The notes: generated from the letters alone by a model not told the origin. Positions 6,869-15,180 are shown, numbered from the stretch's first letter. The stretch is 22,081 bases of DNA from DASUBV01 sp035763085 (GCA_035763085.1 DASUBV010000242.1:1-22081); one strand, 5' to 3'. Numbers and translations: made by a program.

Positions 6869-8494
6869 TCAGGCGGCGAAGACCGTCCCGAGATGGGCCA
6901 CCAGGCCCGGCTCGGTGATCTGGCCGGCCCGGTAGCCGATGTACCCGTCGGGCCGGACCAGGTACCCGCAGCCCGGCACGGCGCCATAGGCGGCCCGGAA
7001 CTGCCCGCCGGAGTCGGTGAGCGCCGGGACCGGGTCACCGGGCAGCGGCGTGCCGGGCATCAGGATGACGTAGCCGCGCAGCTGACCGCCCGCCCGCCGG
7101 GCCGCCGCCTCGATCAGCCCACCCAGGCCCGCCGCCTGGGCGGTGTCCCCGGCATACAGCAGCAGCGTGTGACCGGCCGGATCGAGGATCTCGAACAGCC
7201 GCAGCGGGAAGGAGACCGCGCTGCGCCGCAGCCCGCCGCTGTCCGGTGCCCGCTGGCCGGGTCGCGGCCCGGCGGCCAGCTGGGGCCCGCAGACGTCCTC
7301 GCCGGTGACGGGACTGTCCGGGTAGCCCACCAGGAGCTGCGCCTCGCGCAGGATGACCGCCGCCGGGTCGTCCGGGCTGGCGTCAAAGCCGGCCCGGGCG
7401 TCGTGCACGGTCTGCCCGACGACCTCCTCCCCCACTGGGCGGCGCTCGGCGTCGTAGCTGTCGAGCAGGCCGTCGCTGGCGGTGCCCGCCACGGCCAGGG
7501 CCAGCTTCCAGCCCAGGTTCCAGGCGTCCTGGATGCCGGTGTTCATGCCCTGCGCGCCGGTCGGCGGATGGATGTGCGCGGCGTCCCCGGCGACGAATGC
7601 CCGGCCCGAGCGGTAGCGGTCCGCGATCCGGTGGCTGATCCGGAAGACCGACGACCAGCGCAGCTGCGAGGCGTGCGCGGGCTGCGGCGCCAGCCGGTCC
7701 AGGACCGCCTGGACGTGGCGCAGCCCGGGCGCTCGCCCGCCCGCCAGGCCGTGCGCCACCTCGCCCGTCCCCGGCTGCTGCTCCGGCAGCGCGAGCTCGG
7801 GCGGCACGAGCATGGACATCCGGTACCGGTTGCAGCCCGGCAGCGGGATGCAGACCAGGATGTCGTCGGTCTTCCCGTCGGACTGATGCAGGGCGCGGAT
7901 GCCGGTGCCGGGCGGCATCGACCAGTCGACCACCACGTCAGCCAGCATGTACTGCTCCGGGAACGCGCCGCCGGCGAAGTCCAGGCCCAGGCCGGACCGG
8001 ACGGTGCTGTGCGCGCCGTCGCAGCCCACCAGGTACCGGGCCCGCACCGGCTGAGCGCCCGCCGGGCCGGCCAGCGTTGCGGTCACGCCGTCGGCGTCCT
8101 GCTCGAAGGACGTCAGCTCCGTGCCGCGCTCGATGCCGGTGCCGAGCTGGTCCAGGTAGCCGGCCAGGATCCGCTCGGTCTCGTACTGGGGCAGCGCCAC
8201 GAACCCGAACGGCACCTCATCGGGAAGGTCGAGGGCAATCTCGAACTGCAGCTCGCCGTTGACATACACCTGCTGGCCGCGCATCGGTACGGCCGCATCC
8301 AGCACGTCGGGCAGCACCCCGGTCTGCTCCCAGATCTCCAGCGTGCGCGGCTGGATCCCGACCGCCCTGGCGTACGGTGCCCGCTCCGCCAGCCGGTCGA
8401 TGATCCGGCAGTCCACGCCCCGGCGGCGCAGCTCCACCGCGGCCGTCAGCCCCACCGGGCCGGCGCCCACGACCAGCACATCCGTGTCCGTCAT
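6869..8494 (-). CDS. FAD-dependent aromatic monooxygenase (FAD_binding_3 family)
   Basis: Class A flavoprotein hydroxylase, 541 residues, of the pentachlorophenol/3-hydroxyphenylpropionate/polyketide hydroxylase group; it would use NAD(P)H and oxygen to hydroxylate a phenol-like or polyketide substrate. Seen in sequence: VVGAGPVGLTAA (dinucleotide-binding GxGxxG at 10-15), GCDGAHSTVR at 157-166 (DG motif), and FVAGDAAHIHPPTGAQGMNTG at about 300-320 (GD motif contacting the FAD ribose). The last ~130 residues look like the thioredoxin-fold extension common in these enzymes. ATG 8494 is chosen because GGGGGG lies close upstream and the FAD motif begins right after. It is transcribed towards the ABC exporter and lies 253 bases downstream of the WYL regulator on the same strand, which makes that regulator a plausible controller. 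A catabolic or tailoring role cannot be separated from sequence alone. Confidence 0.9.
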   Translation of the reverse strand: MTDTDVLVVGAGPVGLTAAVELRRRGVDCRIIDRLAERAPYARAVGIQPRTLEIWEQTGVLPDVLDAAVPMRGQQVYVNGELQFEIALDLPDEVPFGFVALPQYETERILAGYLDQLGTGIERGTELTSFEQDADGVTATLAGPAGAQPVRARYLVGCDGAHSTVRSGLGLDFAGGAFPEQYMLADVVVDWSMPPGTGIRALHQSDGKTDDILVCIPLPGCNRYRMSMLVPPELALPEQQPGTGEVAHGLAGGRAPGLRHVQAVLDRLAPQPAHASQLRWSSVFRISHRIADRYRSGRAFVAGDAAHIHPPTGAQGMNTGIQDAWNLGWKLALAVAGTASDGLLDSYDAERRPVGEEVVGQTVHDARAGFDASPDDPAAVILREAQLLVGYPDSPVTGEDVCGPQLAAGPRPGQRAPDSGGLRRSAVSFPLRLFEILDPAGHTLLLYAGDTAQAAGLGGLIEAAARRAGGQLRGYVILMPGTPLPGDPVPALTDSGGQFRAAYGAVPGCGYLVRPDGYIGYRAGQITEPGLVAHLGTVFAA

Positions 8495-8602
8495 CGCCAG
8501 CCCCCCGGGCTCCGGCTGCCTGACACCAGGCACGGCGCGCACCCCGCGCCCGCGGTGACCATACCCGGGCGCTGCGGCCTGCACGCCGGCCGGGCATGGC
8601 GC

Positions 8603-8711
8603 TAACGTGCGATCATGAACCGCCGCTGGCTGCGCCTGCTCGCCGGCAATCTCGCGGTCGGCGCCGGGTACAGCCTGCTGGCCCACCTGGGCGGCGCGCG
8701 CGGCGCCGGGC
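8603..8711 (+). pseudogene. Possible gene remnant: promoter plus ~33 codons of a broken ORF
   Basis: An ATG at 8615 follows a TAACGT (TANNNT) box at 8603-8608, the layout of a leaderless start. The next ~33 codons (MNRRWLRLLAGNLAVGAGYS, then a short Leu/Ala/Gly run) read like the start of a membrane or secreted protein and have G or C at nearly every third position. From about 8711 that codon bias is lost, and the frame runs on antisense into the WYL gene. This suggests a 5' gene end cut off by a deletion or rearrangement. It could also be chance. Family unknown. Confidence 0.3.
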
Positions 8712-8747
8712 CAAGCGGACCCGCGCCGCCAGGCCAGGCCGCCAGGG

Positions 8748-9722
8748 TCAGCTGCCGACAGCCGCGGCCGGGAGCGCGCTGGCCTGCAGCAGGCGCTGCC
8801 CCAGGGCCGCGGTGGCGCGCTGGAGCTCGGGCGATTCGAGGACGGCAAACGGCACCGGGAGGGCGGCGAGCTGGCGGGCATACCAGTCCGGGTCCTCGGT
8901 GCTGGCCAGCAGCCGGGCCCGGCCGGGCCCGGCGGGCTCCAGGCGGCCCAGGCTCCGGGGCAGCCACCGCGCGGTCTGCTCGGCGGTGGCCTCGATCAGT
9001 ACCTCGACCGGATAGGGCCAGCCCTGCGACAGGTGCTCTTCGAGGGCACGCAGGGCGTCGAGATCCGGCGGCGGGGTGAAGGTGCCCGGCTGCGGCTCGA
9101 CGGCGGCGATCCGGTCGGCGCGCAGCACCCGGCGCGCCCGCCGGGTCCGCGACCAGCACAGCAGGTACCACCGGCTGTGCCGCAGCACGACCGCCCACGG
9201 CTCGACCTCCATCACCCGGTCCGGGCCGCGGTCCAGCCGGTAGGACAGGCGCAGCGGCCGGGCGGCGCCGCACGCCTCGATCAGCGTGGCCGTCACCTCC
9301 GGGCTGACCCGGGTGCCGCGGGCCGGAGTACACCCGGTGACGTCCCGGACCGCCCGCACCGGGCTGGCGATCCGCTCGGGCAGCACCCGGACGATCTTGG
9401 TCAGCGCGCTGCCTACCAGGTCGGCGGGGTCGGCGGCGTTCCGGTGGCCTTCCAGGACAGCCATGACCAGGCCCATCGCCTCCGCAGGCGTGAACATCAG
9501 CGGCGGCAGCCGCAGTCCCCGGCCGACCCGGTACCCGCCGTAGCGGCCGGTGGCCGACTCAATCGGCAGGTCCGCCTCGCGCAGGATCGCGACATAGCGG
9601 CGGGCGGCCCGGTCGGTCACCCCCAGCCGCTCCCCCAGGTCCTGCGCGGTGATGCCGGGGCTGTTCTGGATAGCCTCCAGCGCCAGCAGGGCCCGGGCCG
9701 CCGGGCTGATCTCACGCGGCAT
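8748..9722 (-). CDS. WYL-domain transcriptional regulator (YafY-like)
   Basis: A 324-residue regulator with an N-terminal DeoR-type winged helix-turn-helix (ALLALEAIQNSPGITAQDL, then RLGVTDRAARRYVAILREAD, about 10-52, followed by the wing GRYGGYRVGRG). A WYL ligand-binding domain follows (RLSYRLDR, and VLRHSRWYLLCWSR with WYL at 185-187) and then a C-terminal WCX-like extension. Such proteins bind DNA and sense an unidentified ligand, often a nucleotide or nucleic acid. The ATG at 9722 has GGGAG 4 bases upstream. A short palindrome TTCCGGAA at 9733-9740 lies just before the gene and could be an autoregulatory site. The next gene downstream on the same strand is the FAD monooxygenase. The 240 bases between this gene and the acyl-CoA synthetase hold nothing else I can support. 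Confidence 0.92.
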   Translation of the reverse strand: MPREISPAARALLALEAIQNSPGITAQDLGERLGVTDRAARRYVAILREADLPIESATGRYGGYRVGRGLRLPPLMFTPAEAMGLVMAVLEGHRNAADPADLVGSALTKIVRVLPERIASPVRAVRDVTGCTPARGTRVSPEVTATLIEACGAARPLRLSYRLDRGPDRVMEVEPWAVVLRHSRWYLLCWSRTRRARRVLRADRIAAVEPQPGTFTPPPDLDALRALEEHLSQGWPYPVEVLIEATAEQTARWLPRSLGRLEPAGPGRARLLASTEDPDWYARQLAALPVPFAVLESPELQRATAALGQRLLQASALPAAAVGS

Positions 9723-9962
9723 GGCGCTCCCATTCCGGAACTAAAGCGTCCGGGTTCGACGGTAGCGTGCCCTCGGCCCGTCGTTGACCCCGGGCGGGTT
9801 GCTCAGGCGCCTGGCCCTGGTCGAGGATCACGTGCCCGGTGCCAGGCTGCCCGGACGCCCCTGCCGCCAGCCGTCCGATGCCGCAGACTCTGACGCCGGC
9901 CCGGGGCGGGAGTGGCGCACGGCGGCCGGAGACAGCCCGACGTGCTCAGAGGCTATGACCGG

Positions 9963-11519
9963 CTAGCCGACCTGGGCGGCGCGGCCGGCCCAGTACGGGG
10001 CGCGGAGCTGGCGCTTGAGCAGCTTGCCGGACCCGGTCCTGGGCAGCTCGGCGGTGAACTCCACCGAGCGGGGCACCTTGTAGCTGGCCAGGTGCTCGCG
10101 GCCGAACGCGGTGATCTGCCCGGCGGTCAGCGCCGAGCCCGGCGACAGCACCACCGTGGCATGCACGACTTCGCCCCACTCCTCCGACGGGATGCCGAAC
10201 ACGGCCACGTCGAAGATCTCCGGGTGCTGCTCCAGGGCGGCCTCGATCTCGGCCGGGTAGATGTTCATCCCGCCGGAGATGATCATGTCGGTCTTGCGGT
10301 CGCAGATGTAGAGGTAGCCCTCGTCGTCCCAGTAGCCGATGTCGCCGACGGTGTGGAAGTCGCCCCGGCTGCTCGACTGATAGCTGGCGTCGTTCTTGTA
10401 GTAGGCGTTGAACACGCCCTTGGACCGCACGTACACCTCGCCGGTGTGCTCGGGCCCGGTGCCGGTGACCTCGCTGCCGTCGTCGTCCAGCAGCCGGATC
10501 TCGATGCCGGGAGCGGGCTTTCCGCAGGACCCGGGCTTGCGCATCTGGTCCTGCGGCTGCAGGACAGTATCCACGCCCAGCTCGGTGGAGCCGTAGATCT
10601 CCCACAGCGACTCGGGCGGGAAGTCGGCCACGTACTGCTGCTTGAGCGCGAAGCTCCACGGCGCCGCGTTGGCCAGCATGACCCGCATCGAGGACCGGTC
10701 GTAACGCTGCTTCACCTCGGCGGGCAGCGCGCACACCATCCGGATCAGCGCGGGCGCGGAGAACGTGGAGCTCACCTTGTAGGTGTCGACCAGGCGCAGC
10801 CAGTCCTCGGCGTCGAACTTGCGCTGCACGACGATGGTCTGGCCGAACGCCTGCCCGGCGGACATGAAGGCGCTGGGCCCGCTGTGATACAGCGGGCCGG
10901 AGGTGAGGTAGATGTCGTCGGGGGTGTAGCCGAGCAGGCCGAGCAGGCCGCCGACGACCTCGGGGTCCGGGGCCCCGGTGCGCACCGCGCCCTTGGGCTT
11001 GCCGGTCGTGCCCGAGGTGTAGATCATCGTGCCGCCGGTGCCGTCCGCCTCGCCGACGTCCGGGGGCTGGTCGGAGGCGGCGGCGATGTCAGCGTCGCCC
11101 AGCATGCCGTCCGGCGCCGGGCCGCCGGTCACCACGATGTGCCGCACCCGCTCCAGCTGATCGCGGAACCGGGCGAACATGCCGGCCTGCTCGGCGTCGA
11201 CGTAGGCGATCTCGGCATCACTGTGGTTGATGACGTACAGCGCCTCCTCCGGGGTGAGGCGGTAGTTCAGCGGGACGGCGACCGCGCCAATCTTGCGGGT
11301 CGCGTTCATGACAGCCACCACGCCGGGCGAGTTCGGCCCGCACCACAGCACCTTGCGGCCCGGCCCCGAGCCGAGCGACAGCAGGACATTCGCGACCTGG
11401 TTGGACCGCGCCTCCAGCTCGGCGTACGTCCACACCACGACGGCGCCGCTGCCCTGGTCGTCGATGACGCCGGGCTTGCCGGGCTGGGTCTGGGCGTACA
11501 TCGACAGGATGTCCGGCAT
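9963..11519 (-). CDS. AMP-forming acyl-CoA synthetase (FadD-like ligase)
   Basis: Adenylate-forming ligase, 518 residues, that activates a carboxylic or fatty acid with ATP and then transfers it to CoA. Motifs in order: P-loop IYTSGTTGKPKG (166-177), substrate/adenine block EIYGSTELG (308-315), AMP-binding VGDIGYWDDEGYLYICDRKTD (391-411, Asp393 binding the ribose), hinge SGGMNIYPAEIE, and the C-terminal PRTGSGKLLKRQLR with catalytic Lys499. Length and motif order match fatty-acyl or aryl-CoA ligases of the long-chain FadD class rather than a peptide synthetase domain. The ATG at 11519 has GAGGGG about 8 bases upstream. It stands alone, without beta-oxidation genes next to it, so the substrate is not predictable. 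A small coding-like segment lies 66 bases upstream on the same strand. Confidence 0.93.
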   Translation of the reverse strand: MPDILSMYAQTQPGKPGVIDDQGSGAVVVWTYAELEARSNQVANVLLSLGSGPGRKVLWCGPNSPGVVAVMNATRKIGAVAVPLNYRLTPEEALYVINHSDAEIAYVDAEQAGMFARFRDQLERVRHIVVTGGPAPDGMLGDADIAAASDQPPDVGEADGTGGTMIYTSGTTGKPKGAVRTGAPDPEVVGGLLGLLGYTPDDIYLTSGPLYHSGPSAFMSAGQAFGQTIVVQRKFDAEDWLRLVDTYKVSSTFSAPALIRMVCALPAEVKQRYDRSSMRVMLANAAPWSFALKQQYVADFPPESLWEIYGSTELGVDTVLQPQDQMRKPGSCGKPAPGIEIRLLDDDGSEVTGTGPEHTGEVYVRSKGVFNAYYKNDASYQSSSRGDFHTVGDIGYWDDEGYLYICDRKTDMIISGGMNIYPAEIEAALEQHPEIFDVAVFGIPSEEWGEVVHATVVLSPGSALTAGQITAFGREHLASYKVPRSVEFTAELPRTGSGKLLKRQLRAPYWAGRAAQVG

Positions 11520-11585
11520 CTCAACTGCCCCTCGTCGCGGCCAGCAATTTACCTAACACCCTGTCCTGATTGGCCCCGGTTGTCA

Positions 11586-11792
11586 TCAGTCCGGCATCGC
11601 GAAGGTGAACATCTTGCCGGCCGTGATGCGCGCCCGTGGCGCCGGCCCCGGCCAGCCAGTCCACCAGTGCCGGCCCGTCAGCGGCAGGTAGTGGCCGGGC
11701 ATGGCCTGGCGCAGCTCCCCGTGCGCGGTGTCGCGCAGGCCGGGCTGCGCACTGTCGATGAGACCAGGCGATACCAGCGGACTCCGGTACAT
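11586..11792 (-). CDS. Possible small ORF or C-terminal gene fragment
   Basis: The minus-strand frame ending at the TGA at 11586 keeps G or C at nearly all third positions over about 55 codons, which random antisense does not explain because no gene lies opposite. The product would end ARITAGKMFTFAMPD and includes RHWWTGWPGP, an unusually Trp-rich patch. ATG 11792 gives 68 residues but has no ribosome site, and codon bias fades near it, so this may be the tail of a decayed gene instead. It lies 66 bases before the acyl-CoA synthetase start, in an otherwise empty 303-base gap. I recognise no family. Confidence 0.3.
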   Translation of the reverse strand: MYRSPLVSPGLIDSAQPGLRDTAHGELRQAMPGHYLPLTGRHWWTGWPGPAPRARITAGKMFTFAMPD

Positions 11793-11809
11793 AAATGCGC
11801 CGGCCGGGG

Positions 11810-11815
11810 TAGCTT
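11810..11815 (+). promoter_or_regulatory. -10 box of a leaderless promoter
   Basis: TAGCTT (TANNNT) ends 7 bases before the ATG at 11823, and no ribosome site is present, which fits a leaderless transcript for the winged-helix gene. No clear -35 is seen. Confidence 0.5.
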
Positions 11816-11822
11816 GCCGCGC

Positions 11823-12113
11823 ATGAGCGTCCAGACTGCCCGGGAGAACGCCGTCCTCGACACGCTGGCCCGCGGGACGCGGACGGCTCGCGACATCACC
11901 TTCGCCCTCGACGGCGACGGGATGCCGATGAGCGCGCACGGCGTCCGTGACCTGCTGGCGGGCCTCATCGGGCGCGGCCTGGTCAGCCAGGCCGGGACCG
12001 TCTACCAGCTCACGGCGGAGGGCCAGGCGTCGGTCCGGCGCCGCAAGTCCGGCTACCGCGGGCCGGTTCGGCTGGCCCGCCCGCGCTCCCCGAGCTACCC
12101 GCCCGCTAGCTGA
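11823..12113 (+). CDS. Small winged-helix DNA-binding-like protein
   Basis: A 96-residue basic protein. The helices ENAVLDTLARGTRTARDITFAL and SAHGVRDLLAGLIGRGLVSQAG, followed by the wing TVYQLTAEGQASV, form a winged helix-turn-helix pattern like that in small MarR/PadR-type folds. The last ~25 residues (RRRKSGYRGPVRLARPR) are strongly basic and proline-rich, as in nucleic-acid-binding tails. The ATG is preceded by a -10 box at leaderless distance. It converges with the arylsulfotransferase-like gene, and the two stop codons lie within the same eight bases (12106-12113). Specific function is unknown; it may regulate locally or act in a nucleoid-associated way. Confidence 0.75.
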   Translation: MSVQTARENAVLDTLARGTRTARDITFALDGDGMPMSAHGVRDLLAGLIGRGLVSQAGTVYQLTAEGQASVRRRKSGYRGPVRLARPRSPSYPPAS

Positions 12114-13620
12114 GCCTCACGATCGGCGACCGGCCGAGGACGTGGCCGTGCCGGCCGAGCGCGACCGCGCGGAAGTGCGGGCCCTTGTGTGCCGTCGACA
12201 CCATGGTCTCGAAGCTCTTCTTGTCCGCCGCGCCGGCCCGGGACAGGCTCGACGCGGTACGGCCGGCCAGCACCCGCCAGCGGTGGATCTCGGTGGCCCC
12301 GTTCCAGCTCGCGTAGACCCGCACGCGGGTGCCGTGCCGGCGTACGGCGATGGCCGGGTGACCGGCTGGCTTCCCGGTCCACTCCGACCGGATGGCCCGG
12401 TAGCTCGGGCTGCCCGTGGCGATCCTGGCATCGGCCAGCACCGTGCCGTCCGCCGCGAACTCCGTGAAGGCCGGCACGGTACCCCAGCCGACCACCACCC
12501 GGCCGCCGTTCATGACCTCCATGCTGCCCATCGCGCCGGCCAGCAGCGCGGGCTTCGGATGGGTGTACTGCTGGTGCACCGAGACCGTCTTGCCGGCGGT
12601 GTCGACCTTCAGGATCAGGCCGCGGGACTGCTTCTCCTCGGCGGGGGCAGCCCCGTCGTCGAACAATGACAGCAGGCCGCCGGAGTGCAGCCGCGCGTGG
12701 TGCTGCCAGAAGAAACTGGCTCCCGGTCCCATAGTGAAATCAGACTTCTTGCCGCCGAGCCGCCAGCGCACCGTCCCGGAGGGGCGCTCGACCCGGTACA
12801 GCGCCCAGGTATTGCGCGCGGAGATGAGCAGGTCTCCGTTTCCGGCGACCTGGATGGAATTGATATGGAAGTAGTCGAACGGCTGGTCCGCGGTGCCGCC
12901 GGAGAATGCCGCTTCGGTCTCGGTCAGGTCGATGTGGTCGAGGCTGTCCCACTCGAACACCAGGGTGCCCGAGGCGATGTCGATCTCCTGGATGACGCCG
13001 GCCAGGACGGTGCCGTCGGCCGGGCCGCCCAGGCTGGTCAGGTCGACGCCGCTGGCGTGCCGGTAGCAGGTGATCAGCGCGGTGTTCCGGGCGGTGATGA
13101 TGCACTCATGCAGGTCGGCGGTGAGGCCGTTCTGCGCCCTGATCGTGTGCAGCCGCTGGTAGCTGGCATCCGCGATGACCGCGACGCCGTCACCGTGACC
13201 GCCGGTGACGAGCCCTTCCCACCAGGTCAGCACCGGCTTTCCGCGGAAGGTCGTGCGGTTCAGGCTGAACTTGGCTGTGGTGTCCGTGCCCGGCGAGAAC
13301 CAGACCAGGTCGCCGAACCGGTCGACGATCATCGCCCCGCCCGGGCCGGGGCCCGAGCCCGGCGCGGTCAGGAAGAAGTAGTGCGGATAAGCCGGCGCGT
13401 GCCTCGACGACGTCACGGCGACGGCCGGCGGTGTCAGGTCGGGGCGGGAGATGTAGTGCCGCAGCCCGAGGACATCCGGCATGGTGAGCGGGCTGGCCAG
13501 GCCGGTCGCGCCGGCGAGCGCGGCTGCCGGGCTCGCCAGGCTGCCCAGGCCCGCGGCCAGGGCGCCGAGTCCGCCGATCTGGGCCAGCGCCTGTCTGCGT
13601 GTTGCGTTACCGCTGCTCAT
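12106..13620 (-). CDS. Exported arylsulfotransferase-family protein (Arylsulfotran_2-like)
   Basis: A 504-residue secreted or lipid-facing beta-propeller protein of the ASST superfamily. The N-terminus MSSGNATRRQALAQIGG followed by an Ala/Leu/Gly-rich stretch resembles a Tat signal (twin Arg at 8-9), with a possible cleavage after the Ala-rich SPAAALAGA. Family marks are MIVDRFGDLVWFSP (about 97-110), ADLHECIITARNTALIT, FDYFHINSIQ (248-257), WRLGGKKSDF and FWQHHARLHSGG (304-315), the His-rich motifs of Arylsulfotran_2 proteins. ASST enzymes move sulfate between phenols, but most actinomycete members are uncharacterised, so the reaction is uncertain. I chose ATG 13620, with a G-rich site just upstream; a frame extending to 13785 would bury the signal peptide. 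It stands alone, with its 3' end overlapping the convergent winged-helix gene. Confidence 0.85.
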   Translation of the reverse strand: MSSGNATRRQALAQIGGLGALAAGLGSLASPAAALAGATGLASPLTMPDVLGLRHYISRPDLTPPAVAVTSSRHAPAYPHYFFLTAPGSGPGPGGAMIVDRFGDLVWFSPGTDTTAKFSLNRTTFRGKPVLTWWEGLVTGGHGDGVAVIADASYQRLHTIRAQNGLTADLHECIITARNTALITCYRHASGVDLTSLGGPADGTVLAGVIQEIDIASGTLVFEWDSLDHIDLTETEAAFSGGTADQPFDYFHINSIQVAGNGDLLISARNTWALYRVERPSGTVRWRLGGKKSDFTMGPGASFFWQHHARLHSGGLLSLFDDGAAPAEEKQSRGLILKVDTAGKTVSVHQQYTHPKPALLAGAMGSMEVMNGGRVVVGWGTVPAFTEFAADGTVLADARIATGSPSYRAIRSEWTGKPAGHPAIAVRRHGTRVRVYASWNGATEIHRWRVLAGRTASSLSRAGAADKKSFETMVSTAHKGPHFRAVALGRHGHVLGRSPIVRLS

Positions 13621-14072
13621 GTTCCCCCGCCTTGTTCCGAGACCCCAGATAAGCGGCAGGCGCCGCATTAAGAGATTGCGATTGGCTACCGAAGCGTTGC
13701 CAACAGCGGATTTCGCTCGATTTCCGCCGTTGCCGTTCCGCCCCCGCGGTAGTGCTCGGTAACGGGCTGAGTTTACGCTCGCCACCGCGCATTGCCGGAG
13801 AATTCGCTGGCAAGAATGATGTGCTCAGCCGGCCGCGCGGGCGCCGGCCAGCCCGGGCGGCTCGGCGGCTATGTGGCGCGCCAGGCACTCCCGCCGTGTG
13901 CGTCGCGCCGCCGGGTCCTCGCGGGTCCGGCCAGCCCGAGCGGCGGGATCCCGGCGGTTCCCGCGGATGCGGGACCTGCTCCCGGGCCCTGCTCCGAGGG
14001 CCGGCCCGGACACCGCGGTGCGGCAGATGACACCATGTCGGTGGCGGATCACGGATACTGGCGGAGGGCGCC
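13621..14072. other. 452-base divergent intergenic region
   Basis: This holds the upstream regions of the arylsulfotransferase-like gene (-) and the unknown gene (+). The half next to the former (about 13640-13760) is lower in GC and probably carries its promoter, though no convincing -10/-35 pair stands out. The other half is very GC-rich, with a palindrome CGGGATCCCG at 13944-13953 and a small perfect hairpin TCCCGC-GGAT-GCGGGA at 13959-13974. No convincing gene is seen on either strand. Confidence 0.5.
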
Positions 14073-14648
14073 GTGCAGCATGTTGTGGCTTTCTCGCGGT
14101 CGGCCGTAGTGCTGCGGCACTGGTTCGAGATCGACCTGGACGACGCCTCGATGGAGCACGGCTGCCGGGTGGAGCTGCGGGCGCTGGCGCCCTCGGCGCA
14201 CCGCGGCAGCGAGTCGGCCGCGCAGCTGATCACCGCGGACGCGCCGCAGTGGCGAGCCGACCTGTTCGACCGGCTGACCGACCGGCCCGGCAGCTACGGT
14301 GTCGCGCACTACCACCCGGAGTTCGAGGGGAATGAGCCCTGCGGCCGGACGTGGGACCCGCGGCTGTCCGCGGACCCGTGGTCGTGGCTGCGCGATCAGT
14401 TCACCAGCGCCGGCCGCGGGGCATCGGCATCCGGGTGGCCGCTGACTCCCGAGGACGCCGGGGAACTCAGCGACATGGCGGACCTGCTCGTCGCGCAGGC
14501 ACAGCGGTTCGCGCCCGAGCGCTGCGGGTCGGCGGCCGAGTGCTTCCGGCTGACTCGCGACACGCGCAGCTCGGTCAAGCTGATGGTCGAGAACCTCACC
14601 CGCAAGGACCTGCTGGACACCGAGCGGACCGCCGCCTGGCTGGCCTGA
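14073..14648 (+). CDS. Hypothetical protein, unknown family
   Basis: A 191-residue protein with strong actinomycete codon bias and no signal peptide or membrane segment. It opens with strand-like HVVAFSRSAVVLRHWFEIDLDD and ELRALAP. A conserved-looking centre follows, SYGVAHYHPEFEGN, then TWDPRLSADPWSWLRDQF, and finally a helical tail (LLVAQAQRFAPERCGSAAECFRL) with two cysteines. The central His-Tyr-His segment and the Trp-rich block look like a folded small enzyme or ligand-binding domain, but I cannot assign a family. The GTG at 14073 has GGAGGG 4 bases upstream. It converges with the NTF2-like gene 28 bases further on; a GC palindrome (CGCCGCGCGGCG, 14665-14676) lies between them. Confidence 0.8.
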   Translation: MQHVVAFSRSAVVLRHWFEIDLDDASMEHGCRVELRALAPSAHRGSESAAQLITADAPQWRADLFDRLTDRPGSYGVAHYHPEFEGNEPCGRTWDPRLSADPWSWLRDQFTSAGRGASASGWPLTPEDAGELSDMADLLVAQAQRFAPERCGSAAECFRLTRDTRSSVKLMVENLTRKDLLDTERTAAWLA

Positions 14649-14676
14649 CCCTGGCCCGGCCGGCCGCCGCGCGGCG

Positions 14677-15135
14677 CTACTGGAGCGGGAACTCCAGCCC
14701 GTGCTCGCTCTCGGGCCGCGGGCCGAAGATGCGGCGCTGCGACTCGGCGATCGCGACGTCGTTGATGCTGGCCTCGCGGCGGTGCATCAGACCATGCTCG
14801 TCGAACTCCCACAGCTCGTTGCCGTAGCTGCGCCACCACTGGCCGGCGGCGTCATGCGACTCGTACTGGAACCGCACCGCGATCCGGTCGGCGCTGAACG
14901 CCCACAGGTTCTTGCGCAGCGCGTAGTCCAGCTCGCGCTCCCACTTGGCGGTGAGGAACCGGATGATGTCGTCCCGCCCGCTGACGAAGGCGTCGCGGTT
15001 ACGCCAGACCGAGTCGGTGGTATAGGCGCCGGCGACCCGCTCCGGGTCGCGAGTGTTCCACGCGTCCTCGGCACCCTGGACCTTCTTCAGGGCCGCAGCG
15101 CGGTCGAACGGGGGCAGTGGAGGTCGATCAGGCAT
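14677..15135 (-). CDS. NTF2-like protein, DUF1348 family
   Basis: A 152-residue cone-shaped NTF2/SnoaL-fold protein of the DUF1348 group. The order AEDAWNTRDPERVAGAYT, SVWRNRDAFVSGRDDIIRFL, WERELDYALRKNLWAFSADR, IAVRFQYESHD, YGNELWEFDEHGLM and RREASINDVAIAES is the family's usual series and covers the full length. Function in the family is unknown; related folds bind or isomerise small hydrophobic molecules. The frame extends to an ATG at 15144, but GGGAG directly abuts that codon and sits 9 bases before the ATG at 15135, so the latter is preferred. It is divergent from the CoA-binding gene, with an inverted repeat between the two. Confidence 0.9.
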   Translation of the reverse strand: MPDRPPLPPFDRAAALKKVQGAEDAWNTRDPERVAGAYTTDSVWRNRDAFVSGRDDIIRFLTAKWERELDYALRKNLWAFSADRIAVRFQYESHDAAGQWWRSYGNELWEFDEHGLMHRREASINDVAIAESQRRIFGPRPESEHGLEFPLQ

Positions 15136-15165
15136 GGCGGGCATCTCCCGAGAAAGATCATCCTT

Positions 15166-15180
15166 GCTACCGACAGTAGC
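15166..15180. promoter_or_regulatory. Inverted repeat in the NTF2/CoA-binding divergent promoter
   Basis: GCTAC-CGACA-GTAGC is a perfect 5-bp-arm repeat centred about 38 bases before the NTF2-like start and 65 before the CoA-binding gene. The 102-base region is AT-richer near it, so this is a reasonable operator candidate, though short enough to arise by chance. Confidence 0.3.

Noticed and set aside
13825..14052. Possible 75-residue minus-strand gene in the 13.6-14.1 kb gap
   Set aside because: Only the last ~22 codons look coding; the rest is Arg/Ala/Pro-rich with no start signal. A tail of a lost gene is conceivable but too weak to list.
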